Below, piece by piece: positions 46,891 to 58,811 of a DNA stretch of 64,000 nt; position 1 is the first letter of the stretch, and the number at the start of each line of letters is the position of its first letter. The notes below the pieces were generated by a model. That model made no database searches, was not told the DNA's origin, and saw nothing but the letters and a program-made list of their open reading frames with translations. Both the position numbers and the translations under genes were made by a program. This DNA is from Rhizophagus irregularis. Taxonomy: Eukaryota; Glomeromycota; Glomeromycetes; Glomerales; Glomeraceae. The stretch lies in NCBI RefSeq assembly GCF_026210795.1, contig NC_089460.1, positions 2,132,501 to 2,196,500 of the forward strand. Reading direction: 5' to 3'.

Positions 46891-49666
46891 GGATCTTAAT
46901 GTTTTTTTCTCTCTAAAAGAACGTCTAATAATTCAATATAAAGATAAAGAAAGGGCTGAAGAATTACAATATAGAAATACTTATTTTTAAACTAAAGGAG
47001 AAAATGGAGAAAATGAAAAAATGTATGCCGATATATTTGATGGGATGTGAGTAATTTAAGTAAATTATATTTAAGAGTAATTAGTTATAGGATACTAATA
47101 TATTGTCTGGATTAAATAGGTTATATCAAGACTTATTATAAAGAGATTATTTTAAAGATGAAAGAGATATCACGTTATCTGGGTCATGTGACGGATATCA
47201 AATTTTTGAACAGAAGACCGATGATTGTTGGATTATATTATTAATAAATAATAATTTACCCCCTTACATTCATGTAAAAAAAGAAAATCTTTTAGTAACG
47301 ATAATAATACCAGGACCCGTTCGCCAAAAGATTTCAATTATTTTTTACATCCTTTAGTAAAAGAATTACAGGAACTTAAAGGTAAACTTATTCTAACATA
47401 ACAAAAAATGATTTTGTTAAAAATTTTTTATTAAATTGTTATTAAAAATTTTAGAAGGAGTTCCTTGTATAGATGGACGTACAAATGAACAATTTATTTT
47501 ACGTGCACATTTATTAACATGGATGGGAGATATCCCAGCATTAAGCAAAAGCTTAAACTTAACTGGGCATAACTCATATAAGGCCTGCCGCTTTTGTATG
47601 ATAGAAGGAATCTGTCATCCATCAAACCATCACATATACTATGATACTGTCAATATGGCTAAATTAATTGACAGTGAAACAATTAAAATTCAAAAAAATA
47701 ATATGATAAAAGAAACAGGCAGGTATATTTTTATTTTTAAAACCAATTACATTAAATAAAAATTATATATTAAAAATTATTTTATATTTATAGGAATTAA
47801 AGGGCCAAGTGAGTTGCTCAAACTAAAAACAATCTTATTTCCATGGTCTTTTCCAACAGACATTATGCATTTATTTTTCGAAAATATGGCCCTACAAATG
47901 TATGCGCATTGGACTGGTAAATTTTTCAATAATATCCCAATGTCTAATGATTATGAATTATCAAAATCACAATAGGAAATTATTGGCGCATAAATGGAAA
48001 AAATCAAAAAAGATATGCCTAATGAAATAGGACACCCTTCACAAGATATACTTAAATATCATAATGGTTATAAAGCAGTAGAGTGGAGAAACTGTATTAT
48101 TTTATTTTCATTACCATTATTAAAGAAATATTTAAATAAAAGGTATTTATCAAAAAGTATATATGTATTATGACTATTATCTATCAATCTACATTAATGA
48201 AAAGTAAAATTTACTTTTTTATTTGTTAAATAGGCATCTTCAAGGATGGTCAAATATTGTAAAAGCTGTAAAGCTTTGTTTAGAGCCTGTAATATTAGAA
48301 GATCAAGTAGATGATGTTCAACAATTACTTAAAAAATTCTTGGATTATTATGAGAGGTAATAATGTTTAATTTAATTTTTCATTTATCATCTTTCATTTT
48401 TTTATAAAGATTTGTTGTTTATTTTAGAGAATATTATCAGCATAATAGTCAACGTTTAGCAGTATGTCAGATAAGTTTTTACTATCTTTTACATGTGGCA
48501 AACTGTATTAAATATTGTGGTCCTAGTTGGACATACTGGCAATTTCCAATGGAGAGAATTTGTGGTATTTTACAACCACTTATTAAATCAAGACTTAATC
48601 TTTACAGTAATCTATCAAACACGCTTACCTTATTACAACAATTTTATTTGTTGCCATTCTTTTTTATTTCTAAATCCATTTTTAAAGAAAAACTACCAAA
48701 ACAATGGAATAGTAAACAGGTATTTTGTGATATCGAAGAATATGAAGAAGAATTTTATTGGTCTTCCATACAATATTCTTTATCAGGACAAGAGCACAAA
48801 CATCTGATTAAATTTTATGAAGGATCAAACTCAGTAAATGTAAAAAAATTTTTTTGTTAGATTAATCAAATTATTCAAGATATATTTAGTTTTTTTTTAA
48901 ATTTATTAGAACATTAATAATTATGGCATGAAATATGGAAGACTAAGGACATCAGATGGGCATTATATTAGCAGTCATTGGATAAAAAGAAAGAATAAGA
49001 TTGCAAGAAATAATTATTGTGTTCAGGTAAGAAATCATTTATCATCATCATCATCATCAATTATATTATTGATTTATTATTGCTTGTAATTTAGATAAGA
49101 CGTACGAATAGATAAAGTTTATCATGACCAAATGCACTTCTCAACTCATGATTGTAGATATTTATGGGATAGTAGATTATTTTTTTGTACATAAATTTAA
49201 TGATAAAATTCACATGCTCGCTTATGTATAATTAACATCAAAAATAATAGATGATGAATATGAATGTAAATATTTTACTCAATTTAAATCAAAAGAATTT
49301 ATTGATGTAAGGTGTGTAGACCATTGCGTAGGATTTGCAAAAATAGATAACAAGTATTTTATAATTGATAAAGAAAATGCATTTGATGATGCTAATTGGG
49401 AAAATCTTGAATAAAATGTAATAAATTATTATTTAGCATAAAAACTAATAGTAATAAAAATGATTTCTAATCGTTGATATTATAGTCCCAGAAAAAAGTA
49501 AAGTATGACAATGTATCAGTAATTAATAATAATGCGTATATCAAATTGATACGCGTATTAAATTGGCACGGGACATTTCTCGATAACGCGTATATCTCTA
49601 TAAAAAGATAAGTTCACGCTTGTATTATTCCAAACTTAAACTTAAACTCTTTTTCTTATTTTTGAC

Positions 49667-50484
49667 ATGTCTTCCTCTAACAACTCTAACACTGTTTTAT
49701 CTCCTATCGATTTGAATGTTTTTCCGTTCTGAGGTATAAAGTATTAAGAATATCATATTGTTAATGTTCTATCGCTCATTATTTTAATATCATAGGCTAA
49801 GCCAATATATAGGCCCACGCATAAATATAAATTACAGGACGCTATCGGCTTAAAAGATCGAAAGCAGCGCTGGCTCAGCTATTTAGTAATTAATTATTTT
49901 AGCTTTTTAATAAAAAGTTAAATTTATATTTTATTATTTTACTTATTATTTTTATAATAGGACATGATGGAGTGTCTTTATGAGAAAAATGTGGATTTTG
50001 CTTTAAGTTATAGAATCTAAAAGACCTTAGTAACATCCCAAGTTGTTCGTACTGTAAATATTGTCTTTCATTATTATTATTTTTATTTCAAAAAGTTTAT
50101 TGATAGCCAACTAACTTTTTATTGTAGTTTAAGAAGAAAGCTCCCGATTTTCCTGTAACTGCAGGTGACTAGGCTGTCAAAGAAATGTTAATCAGTACCA
50201 TTCAAAGAAAACGTGAGTTATAATAATTTTGTAAATTATTTGTTTTATTTTTGTTATTAATCATTTGTTATTTTATTTTTAGGATACTATTTAAACAAAA
50301 AAAAAATCGATTTTTTTCAGTGCAAGAAGAAGCAGCACAAGAAGTACAAGAAGAAGTAGCACGACAAGAAGAAATACGAAAAATACAAGAAGAATCTCCA
50401 GTACTTCCTTTACAACAAGAATCTCCTTTAGAAGCACCACAAAATAGCCAAAAAAAAGGAAGATGTGGAAGAGGTAGAAAATGA
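49667..50484 (+). pseudogene. Small unrecognised multi-exon gene remnant
   Basis: Starts MSSSNNSNTVLSPIDLNVFP after a CT-rich leader, then exon-like blocks with short AT-rich introns: AKPIYRPTHKYKLQDAIGL and KDRKQRWLSYL (49798-49887), DMMECLYEKNVDFALSYR, KKKAPDFPVTAGD, and a Gln/Glu-rich coiled tail (VQEEAAQEVQEEVARQEE) ending in GRCGRGRK at 50484. Two in-frame stops occur. I do not recognise the family. It lies just downstream of the Tnp2 remnant and may belong to it. Confidence 0.45.
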
Positions 50485-52018
50485 AAAATATAGATATTAA
50501 ATACTGGTCTATGTTAGTCAGATAACCCGTTATTTGCAATTTAAACGTGTTTAAATAATAAAAAGTAAATTTTACTTTATCATTCCATCTAATAAAATAA
50601 TGGTTATAATACTGGTAAAATTGAATAAATCAGATAACTCATTATTTGGTAAATTTATTAATTCTCTCTAAAAATAGTTAAACGCGAATTATCTATTATA
50701 ATTAGTGTAGTTAAAAATAGTAAATATTGCATTATTTATTAAGATCTTTTGTTTATTTATTACCGTTTAACTTTTTTATCTTTAATATTTATTTTTCTTT
50801 CTTTTATTAAACTTTTATTAAAAAATACTTTAATACTTTGCTTATGTGTTTATTTTTTATTAAAAAGTTATATTAATATTGTGTTTATATTTATCGATAA
50901 AAGGTTTTTAAAGCTGTTAAATAGGTATGAAAATAGAATATATTTATATTTTCAGATTCTCTACCATACAATATCCTATTGTGAAGTCTAAAGAGTCAGT
51001 TATGTACCTTCTTTACAACAGGGTGTGGTTGAGGCTTACTAGACTATGATGTTACTTAAGGGAGTATGTAGAAAATATTTGCCAAATCTCATGTTATAAT
51101 TGCATCAGTTGTAGTAACGTATTTTTTTTATATTTCGCAGCGCAATATTACAAAAATTAAGCAAAAGATAATTTAGTAGGTATATATCAGTCTTTATAAA
51201 TTATTGCTATTCCATAACTATCTTTTTATATTTTTTACTTTTGAATATATATATTAGAATAATATACCATATGTATTTTTTCATATGATATTCTTTTGGG
51301 TAAGTAGATCTCAAGTTATTATTATAATAAGGTATAGAATAAGTCTTTTGTAACTGTATTTCTTTTCGTAATTATGTTCAATATTATTTATACATTTATT
51401 CAAACCATATTAGGGGAGTGACACATATTATGTGATATTAGGGTTATTATAAAGTTGACCCCCTCCCCCCTTGTGAAACGTATTTTCACGTGATGTATTA
51501 TTTAACCAATTATCATTAAGGCATCATTTTGATCTCGTTCAAAAATTTTTTTTTCAATTAATATTAAACATCTAAATGAATGTAGAAATACGATACTCTA
51601 CTTTTATTTTAAATAAAACACTGAAATATTTATTTTTGATTCATAATGTATTAAAAACTATTTTGGAATATTTATTTTTATGGAATTTGTAATTTGTAAG
51701 AAAATGACAGGAAAATTTGGAGTTATGGAAATATAAGTATGCATTGATTTAATAAGAACTTTTTATCAATATACTACAAAAAAAAAATCTAGAGTTTGAT
51801 ATACATGATGATCGTACATCCAACGTGACTTAAAAAAATGATTATTCAAATTTTCGTGTCTAATTTTCATGTCTGAAAAATTTTATATCCAAAACTTCAA
51901 CATGCAGGCTTTTTTAACTACACCGAAATATAACAAATTTTATATTTATAAGACCCCTACAACTCCATACCAGAGGTTCTGCAATGCTTTTGGATATCAT
52001 CGTATGCCAGTCTAATCA
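50485..52018. other. AT-rich non-coding stretch
   Basis: No gene supported. A palindrome AAAGTAAATTTTACTTT lies near 50562. A GC patch near 51465 (ACCCCCTCCCCCC) stands out but is isolated. Confidence 0.4.
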
Positions 52019-52705
52019 GAACCCCAGACATCACATATATAACTCATAACTGATCTGCATAAATTTAGCACTTTTTGCTCCTGCTAAAATAGACCTAATT
52101 TGCTGAAAATCAAATTATCACATTTTAAATCTATACCAATTTGCTAAAACTCAAAATATGAGTATAACTTTTTAGCAAATTGGCCTAAATTTCAAAAAAA
52201 ATCACGTTTTTGCAATTATCTCGGCATCCAGTGATCCAATTTATGCGAACTTTTTTTTGTTTTGTAGCCCTCATCGAGCTCTACAGATTAAAAAAAAATC
52301 TGCATAAATCGGATCACTGAATGCCGAGATAATCTCAAAAAACTGAAATAAAAAAATGTTGCGAAACTTATCAGACAGTTTTTGGCTTGCATTATGCTTA
52401 ATTTTGGCCAGAATTATACTTAATTTTGGCCAACATATAACCCGGACCCTGAAACTAATATTTTTAAAAATATTATCAATAAAAGTTAAAAAAAAAGAAT
52501 AAGTTAAATTCAAAAAAAAGTACCAATTTGCTCAAATATAAAATATGACTTTGTAAAATCAACACAATTTGCTAAAACTTATAATTATAACTTTTAATTA
52601 ATTTTCAATCAATTTGCTCTATCTAAAATTATAAGTTTAACCTAATTTTGATTGAATTTGCTAAAACTCAAATGTGAGTTATATATGTGATGTCTAAGGG
52701 TCTTG
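52019..52705. mobile_element. Inverted-repeat element with TCTAATCA flanks
   Basis: Left AGACATCACATATATAACTC and the matching right GAGTTATATATGTGATGTCT form a 20-base perfect inverted pair, slightly inside imperfect ends. TCTAATCA is found on both sides (52011-52018 and 52706-52713). Inside, near 52215-52330, is another foldback with the CTCGGCATCCAGTGATC core, and TTTGCTAAAACTC repeats occur. No ORF. Confidence 0.65.
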
Positions 52706-52989
52706 TCTAATCATAGATCATGGTCGAATTTTTTTCTATTTTGACTAGTAGCTAATATAATAAATTATTTTTATAAATTTATTTACCCATTTGATAAATA
52801 TTGAATTATCATTATTTAATGCTGCACTTCATGATAAAAATCTCATTGATGATGTTCATTAATGTTAAATATTACATGTCCATTTAAAATAATGAATATT
52901 ATAATATACATGATCTACAAAAATGTACATATAATAAACATTTTTTTTATGACTTTCTGATGTCATTATAGCATGTATCTATAGCATTT
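52706..52989. other. AT-rich non-coding stretch
   Basis: Flank between the inverted-repeat element and the dead coiled-coil gene. No gene or repeat recognised. Confidence 0.35.
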
Positions 52990-54140
52990 GCTAGCTCTGT
53001 GATTGTGGCCATATTATTATCAGAATTATACAAGTCTGGAGAATTCCCTCATTCAGGCGAATTTTTTCATGATGAGATGCTTCTGATCTGGCATCACAAT
53101 TTCTTAACTTGTTCCTCAGATTCTACTAACTGCTCTTCTAAACTGGAAATATATTTTCCTTTATCTCGCACATCTTTTCTAGCTTAATATAGCTGACTTT
53201 TTAAGGTAGAGATTTCAGATTTTAACTCTACTATCTCTTCTTTTGAAGCATTTTCAAGGTGCTCTATCTCCCTATTGAGATCTTGAATTTCTTGCTCACA
53301 TCAGGCATAATTCCGTTCCAGTTGATTAATTCATTTCTCATTTTACGATTAGTATCAACTTCTATCTGCAATTCACTACGAAGATGAAAGTTCTCTTCTT
53401 TCAGCTCAGCTTTATGTTCTTTATATGTTCTTCTCTGTCTTGGATGAGATCTGCAAAATAACATTCTTTTTTCGTGATTATAAAAGAGAATGGGGGAACC
53501 TCTTGGATCAATTTATATTGATCTTTAGAAAGCGCATAATCTTACTAACTAGGATCTTACTTTGCAAAAGTATAAGAAAAAAAGTACCCTCAACTAATGA
53601 GAAGAATCTGACTTCATGAATGCCACTCTTTTTCTGTCTCTTCCAGATTATCAATTTCATATCATAATTTTTTATTTGCATTAACCCGCTCTCTATATTT
53701 CTTTTCTATATCTAGCATAAATTTCTCAAAAGTTTATCTATTATAATCGAGCTGGTGCTGGGATAGTACTTTAAGCTTATTCATAATCCGGCAATTATTC
53801 TCTTCTTCATGATCATGCTTTAGCGCCTTCGGCCAAGTGATATTATCAGTTTGGAAGGAACCATTATCTATAACATATATAGTTGATATTTCTTTGAAAG
53901 ATAAAGATGTCTGACACTCTGACCAACTTTGAGTTCGTCTCTGCCTCTCTGGCACATTAATTTCTTTTGGTATCTAATAACTTCATGTTTTAAAAATGAT
54001 TCTACAATTGGATTAATTTCGCTAGCCTCTTTCTCAGATAATAGTTTGCATTTCTGTGATGTGAGATGAATCCATGTCTCATTTATTAGGGAAGCTGGTA
54101 ATTTTGCTAGTAAATCAGAATATGCCTGGTTAAATGCCAT
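52990..54140 (-). pseudogene. Coiled-coil protein gene, many stops
   Basis: On the - strand from ATG 54140: MAFNQAYSDLLAKLPASLIN, INPIVESFLKHEVIRYQKK, then a frame change to PERQRRTQSWSECQTSL and IMNKLKVLSQHQLDYN, then KFMLDIEKKYRERVNANKK, and further downstream short Glu/Lys-rich heptad-like pieces down to about 52990. More than ten stops are present in the distal half. Family not recognised; codon use matches AT-rich host genes rather than the LINE. Confidence 0.55.
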
Positions 54141-54726
54141 TATATATTTATACATTGCGCAAAAAAAAAAATATGGAATTTTATGGAATTTCAAAAAATA
54201 GACTTCTAGGGTCAGTTTTATTATAATACAAATAATACATTTATGGTCTTTTTATAAATAAGAAGAGACGTGCTAGATGGATCAAAAATTTATGTCACAC
54301 ATGCCTAATCCATAAAATGTGGACAATATATTATTTTATTAAGACAATATTCAGGATTTGGATTAAGGACTAATCTGGAAAATTCATTCACAATTATTAT
54401 TCATATCTAATAAATCTACATTAGTCACATTATATAACTGGATAAGAGTTGGGAATTTTGTTAGAGAGTCACATGAAATGTATTCCCTTATACTGTTATA
54501 CACATACATTCATTCCAATATAATTATCCAGTCCAAAATGTGAATATGCTAAACGGATAATTTCATCACATGATTTACTAAGATAAGCAGTTACCTGTCT
54601 ATGATAATATTCAGAATTTTCAATCATTTTTACTGATACTTTGTGGAATCTTACACAGGTCAAAATGCTAAAAATCAGCAAAAAAAATGGCACAAAAAGC
54701 AGTGGCTATTTTTGGCTATTTTTGGC
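54141..54726. other. Non-coding stretch with a possible short coding remnant
   Basis: A minus-strand frame (54496-54693) contains FHKVSVKMIENSEYYHRQ and SKSCDEIIRLAYSHFG, which look gene-like but lack context. The 3' end has repeated GGCTATTTTT words where the next element inserted. Confidence 0.3.
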
Positions 54727-55922
54727 TAGAGCTCTGAATGGTTCCAGTTTGAACCGGGAACTGATCTGAAACTGACCAAAAATTCAGTTCAGTTTTAGGT
54801 TCGGTTTTGGAACCGAAACTATTCAGTTCAGTTCAGTTCTATTTTATTTTAAGAAAAAATGCAAAAATCGAAATAACTCAGCAACCAGTGATCGTATAAA
54901 GACGAGCAATAACTCATTAGAATCATCTCAACGAGGCGCGTCGAATGGTGGTAAAATCATCTCTCTAGATTCGATATATCACGAGATAATTAATGCTAAA
55001 CATTTTTTATAAAACTAGTGATAGAATCGTATCTATTGATCCTAGAGAAATGATCTTGGCATCATTCGATAAGTCTTAATGAGACGAATCTAATGAGCCT
55101 TTATTCATTTTTTTATGATCACTACATAATGAGTTATCTTAATTTTCGCATTTTTTTAAATTTTTGAATGTCAAAAAATAAAAATTCCGATCTAAGATAT
55201 AACCCATCTTCTACTGATTGTATTGGAACAATCTTTAGCTCATTAGAACCGACTCAATGAGACGAGTTGAATGACGGTAAGATCATGTCTTTAGCATCGG
55301 TATATCATGAGATAAATCATGCTAAGCAATTTTAGAAAATTAGCATTAGAAAGGTATCTACCGATTCTAGAGACATGATCTTACTTTCATTCAACTTGTC
55401 TCGCTGAGACGGTTCTAATGAGCTAAAGATCGTTCCAATACAATCAGTAGAAGATGGTTATATCTTAGATCGGAATTTTTATTTTTTGATATTCAAAAAT
55501 TTAAAAAAATGTGAAAATTAAGATAACTCGTTATGTAGTAATCAAAAAAAAATGAAAAAAGACTCATTAGATTCGTCTCATTAAGACCTATCGAATGATG
55601 CCAAGATTATTTCTCTAGGATCAATAGATACGATTCTATCACTAGTTTTATAAAAAATGTTTAGTGTTAATTATCTCATGATATATTAAAGCTAGAGAGA
55701 TGATATTATCGCCATTCGACTCATCTCGATGAGACGATTCTAATGAGCTATTGCTTGTCTTTATACGATCACTGGTTGCCGAGTTATTTTGATTTTCACA
55801 TTTTTTCTTAAAATCAAATAGAACTGAACTGAACTGGACGGTTCTGGTTCAGTTTTCATTCAGTTTTGATTCTTACCTGAACTGGAAAAAAACTGCACCG
55901 AACTGATCCATTTGAAGCTTTA
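54727..55922. mobile_element. 1.2-kb palindromic hAT-like element carrying satellite units
   Basis: Ends TAGAGCTCTGAATGG and (complement of the right end) TAAAGCTTCAAATGG are imperfect inverted repeats of YARNG type. Flanks TTTTTGGC and TTCTTGGC (54719-54726 and 55923-55930) look like an 8-base duplication with one change. The whole element is an inverted repeat with arms of about 590 bases around 55325. Each arm has CAGTTCAGTTC repeats near the end, then GATGAGACGATTCTAATGAG-type units related to the 147-base repeat. No ORF. Confidence 0.75.
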
Positions 55923-56468
55923 TTCTTGGCTGTTTTTGGCTAATTGCGAATTAACCTATACTATTTGTAAATAGTTTATACAAATTTGCGAATAGTTTAT
56001 ACATTTGATATGTGTTACAAATAATTGAATTTTCTTATCTTTTACCTAATCACCACTTAAAAACTTCTCCTCATCAGTAGTACTATCATTTCTCAGCGCA
56101 TTTCAAATTTGAGATGTGAATGACGCAGGTCTCTTCTTGTAACTTCTTCAAGCCTGTTGGATAACTCTTACATTATTAATTAACAATCACCAGACAAATT
56201 TAACACTATATAGACCAAAATTATTTTAGTAATGATTGACATCATATGTTTATTATGTTACTATGAATTTTACCATAAAAAATACAAAAATATTGCCTTT
56301 TTTGTAAATTTGTGAAACAAATAAAAAAAAATATTGTAACAAAATAAATTCTGAGCTTATTTTTGACGTTTCCTATTAAGAATATTATGAGAATTTTTTT
56401 TTCGTTTGGAAGGATCTTAAGGTTAAAGTTAACGAACCATATAATAGTTACTATTGTAATCGTTCATA
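55923..56468. other. Intergenic, upstream of the unrecognised Cys-rich gene
   Basis: AT-rich. No feature recognised apart from A/T runs. Presumed promoter of the following gene. Confidence 0.35.
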
Positions 56469-57932
56469 ATGACGTCAAGTAATGCTGTAAAGTTGAATAT
56501 AAATACTTTAGAGACTATTGAAAATGAGTTTAATATTGATTTTATTAATGAAATAAATACAAACAGAACAGTTTTTGAACAAGAAACTTTTAAAATAAAT
56601 GAAACAGATATAGGATTTGATGAAAACTTCGAATCTGATAGTGAATTTGATAGTTTTGAAAGTGAAGATGAAGAAATCCCGGATAATAATGATGAGAGTG
56701 ACATAATAATTGAGCAAAAGAAATCAAATAATTTAACGTCATGTGTATTAATTGATAAAATAGATGGCAGAATTCAAAGATGTAAAAATAAAGAAAGTTT
56801 TCGAACATTATGGCAATTGGTTGGAGTATGGCAGATAGATAATGAAGGAGTCTCAGAAGTAAATGGATCTCTGGAAAAGTTAGGAGTGTGCAGTTATCAT
56901 TTTAATCACGATCAGAATAAATTACATGACTCAAATTTTAAAAAAAAAAAATCTACTGCGTCCAGTATTCTTTGCAGGCGGAAATGTCTCTTTTGTGGGA
57001 AACTCTTTTACTTTTTTGGTCGAGGAAATGGTTGTTCAAAACATTCATGGAAATTACTAGGAAAAAGTATACAAATTGCGTGCAATGGACAACATACATG
57101 TCCTGCTCTTGGAGAATGTAATCTAATTTGTAAGACTGCGTTAAAAGATATAAAATATTCACGTTACATTTGTTCAGAATGTTATGAATTAGAAGGTGGT
57201 CACTTTCATGTAAAACCTGGAAAAGGCAAATTACTAGAAACGTATATTGATCAAAAGTACCATGATGAAGATCCTAAAAAAAATTTGGAAATAATTGCAC
57301 GTTGGCTTTTTTATGTTAAAAATAATAAGAATAAAGAATATCAAGAGAAGGTTCTTGGAATATTTTTACCTACCTATCTTCAATTTTTAAATGCAAATTA
57401 CTTGTACGAAATAAATACAGAAATTGTTTCTAATCAAAGTCAATCGATTACTACATCCTCCAACACATCTCATAATTTTTTCACCCCAACATTATTAAAA
57501 CTTCCTACTTTTTTTATGGTTCGAGTATTAACGCGCTTAAATCAAATTCCAATTTATCCTGATGAAAAAGAATTAGAAGATGATGATTTTGAAAAACTTG
57601 GAAAATTAGCTGGAGATAAACTATGGCAATCATATAAACGTTTAAAGACTAACAAAATTTACCTTCAATCTCCAACTAATATCACTGAATATATCGATGC
57701 ATTTCCTAAATTCTTGAAAATATTTTTTGAAAAAATGTTTTTACAATTGGAATAAAAAAAAATAATACGATCAAATCAATACAAAATATTACATAATAAA
57801 CCTTTGAAAAAATCTGACCCTCAAAAAATAAATAAGACAATTTCTTTTTTACTTTTGGTAATGGTAGGATATGCTTTTCCTTATTTCGATCTTTAGCTTC
57901 CTACTATATTATCATCATTGTGCAGGAGACCA

Positions 57933-58339
57933 AAATTACTTTACTAAAAATGGCCAATTTTTTGAAATATTTTTATAGACCTAGATACAATAGCTTTCAA
58001 AACAATTGTGCAATTATTTTGTAAAATTTTTAAAATATATCAAGATATATTTGAGGTATTTTTGAGATTAAAATATTAAAATAATATCAAAGTTAATTAT
58101 ATTATAATAATAAAATAATAACAAAAACATTAAAAAATTATTGTGATATTATTATGAGTTATTTTTATAGTACAGATACGATATAATTACAGCTATTTTA
58201 TGTCCTAGATACAATATAATTACAAAATAATAACAAAAATATAATAAAACCATTTTGATGTATTAAATGTATTTTTGTAGTATTTCAAAATTATTACAAA
58301 ATCATTTCAAAAAATTGGCCATTTTTAGTAAAGTAATTT
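57933..58339. mobile_element. MITE with perfect 36-base terminal inverted repeats
   Basis: Positions 57933-57968 and 58304-58339 are exact reverse complements; the arm starts AAATTACTTTACTAAAAATG. The body (335 bases) is AT-rich with two copies of GATACAATATAATTAC-like words. It lies between two coding parts of the Cys-rich gene. No clear target duplication. Confidence 0.8.
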
Positions 58340-58679
58340 CTTCCCTACATGCGTTGTTGACAAAATGTTTGATCATTGGACATACAAGTCGCCATGAACG
58401 TCGATTGGAAAAAGTTAGAATGAAGGATATTGACCCCACAAAACGGTTGATAAGAGGAAATAATGTGTTCAACTTGGCTATAATTGATAACATCGATTTT
58501 AAAGAAGTTAGCTTTGGATTCAGTAATATATATGATGTAACACGCAGAACTTCACATGCGACCCTCAGAATGGTATTTCAGTTAATATTACCTATACTTA
58601 CTAATGAAACATCTGAATCAGTTAGGGAATTAAATGTTGATACTCAACTTTTTGGAATGACATCAGGAATGCATACAAT

Positions 58680-58811
58680 TAAAGATGTTAGCCGTAATTC
58701 AAAAAAGTGTCGTAATACAAAATTTTTATATGCCGTAATTAATTAAGGCTATAAAAATCTTATAGCTGTAATTCAAAATTTTTTAAAAAATAATTAAGGC
58801 TAACATCTTTA
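58680..58811. mobile_element. 132-base hAT-like MITE in the Cys-rich gene
   Basis: Ends TAAAGATGTTAGCC and GGCTAACATCTTTA are perfect inverted repeats. CATACAAT flanks both sides (58672-58679 and 58812-58819). The TAAAG terminus and 8-base duplication fit hAT. On either side the coding frame is the same (SGMHT before, MQAKIN after), so the host gene was open when it was hit. Confidence 0.88.

Larger units (their letters stand above)
44652..49414 (+). pseudogene. Tnp2-type (CACTA/Plavaka-like) transposase gene, degraded and split
   Basis: Spliced transposase with a CSCRICK zinc-finger N-terminus (44652-44900), an Asn/Asp-rich repeat exon (44957-45280; NPSQDYN-like units), and a second Cys finger near 45510-45600 (CKNSCIAFTSLYENLTTCPIC). 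After a large insertion it resumes at about 46905 (LKERLIIQYKDKERAEELQY). Then come GSCDGYQIFEQKTDDCW, LLTWMGDIPALSKSLNLTGH, ACRFCMIEG, FPTDIMHLFFENMALQMY, PSWTYWQFPMERICGI and a C-terminal region ending near 49414. These are Tnp2 family blocks. Several stops are seen (for example near 47150, 47975 and 49130). Terminal inverted repeats of the whole element were not found. Confidence 0.82.
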
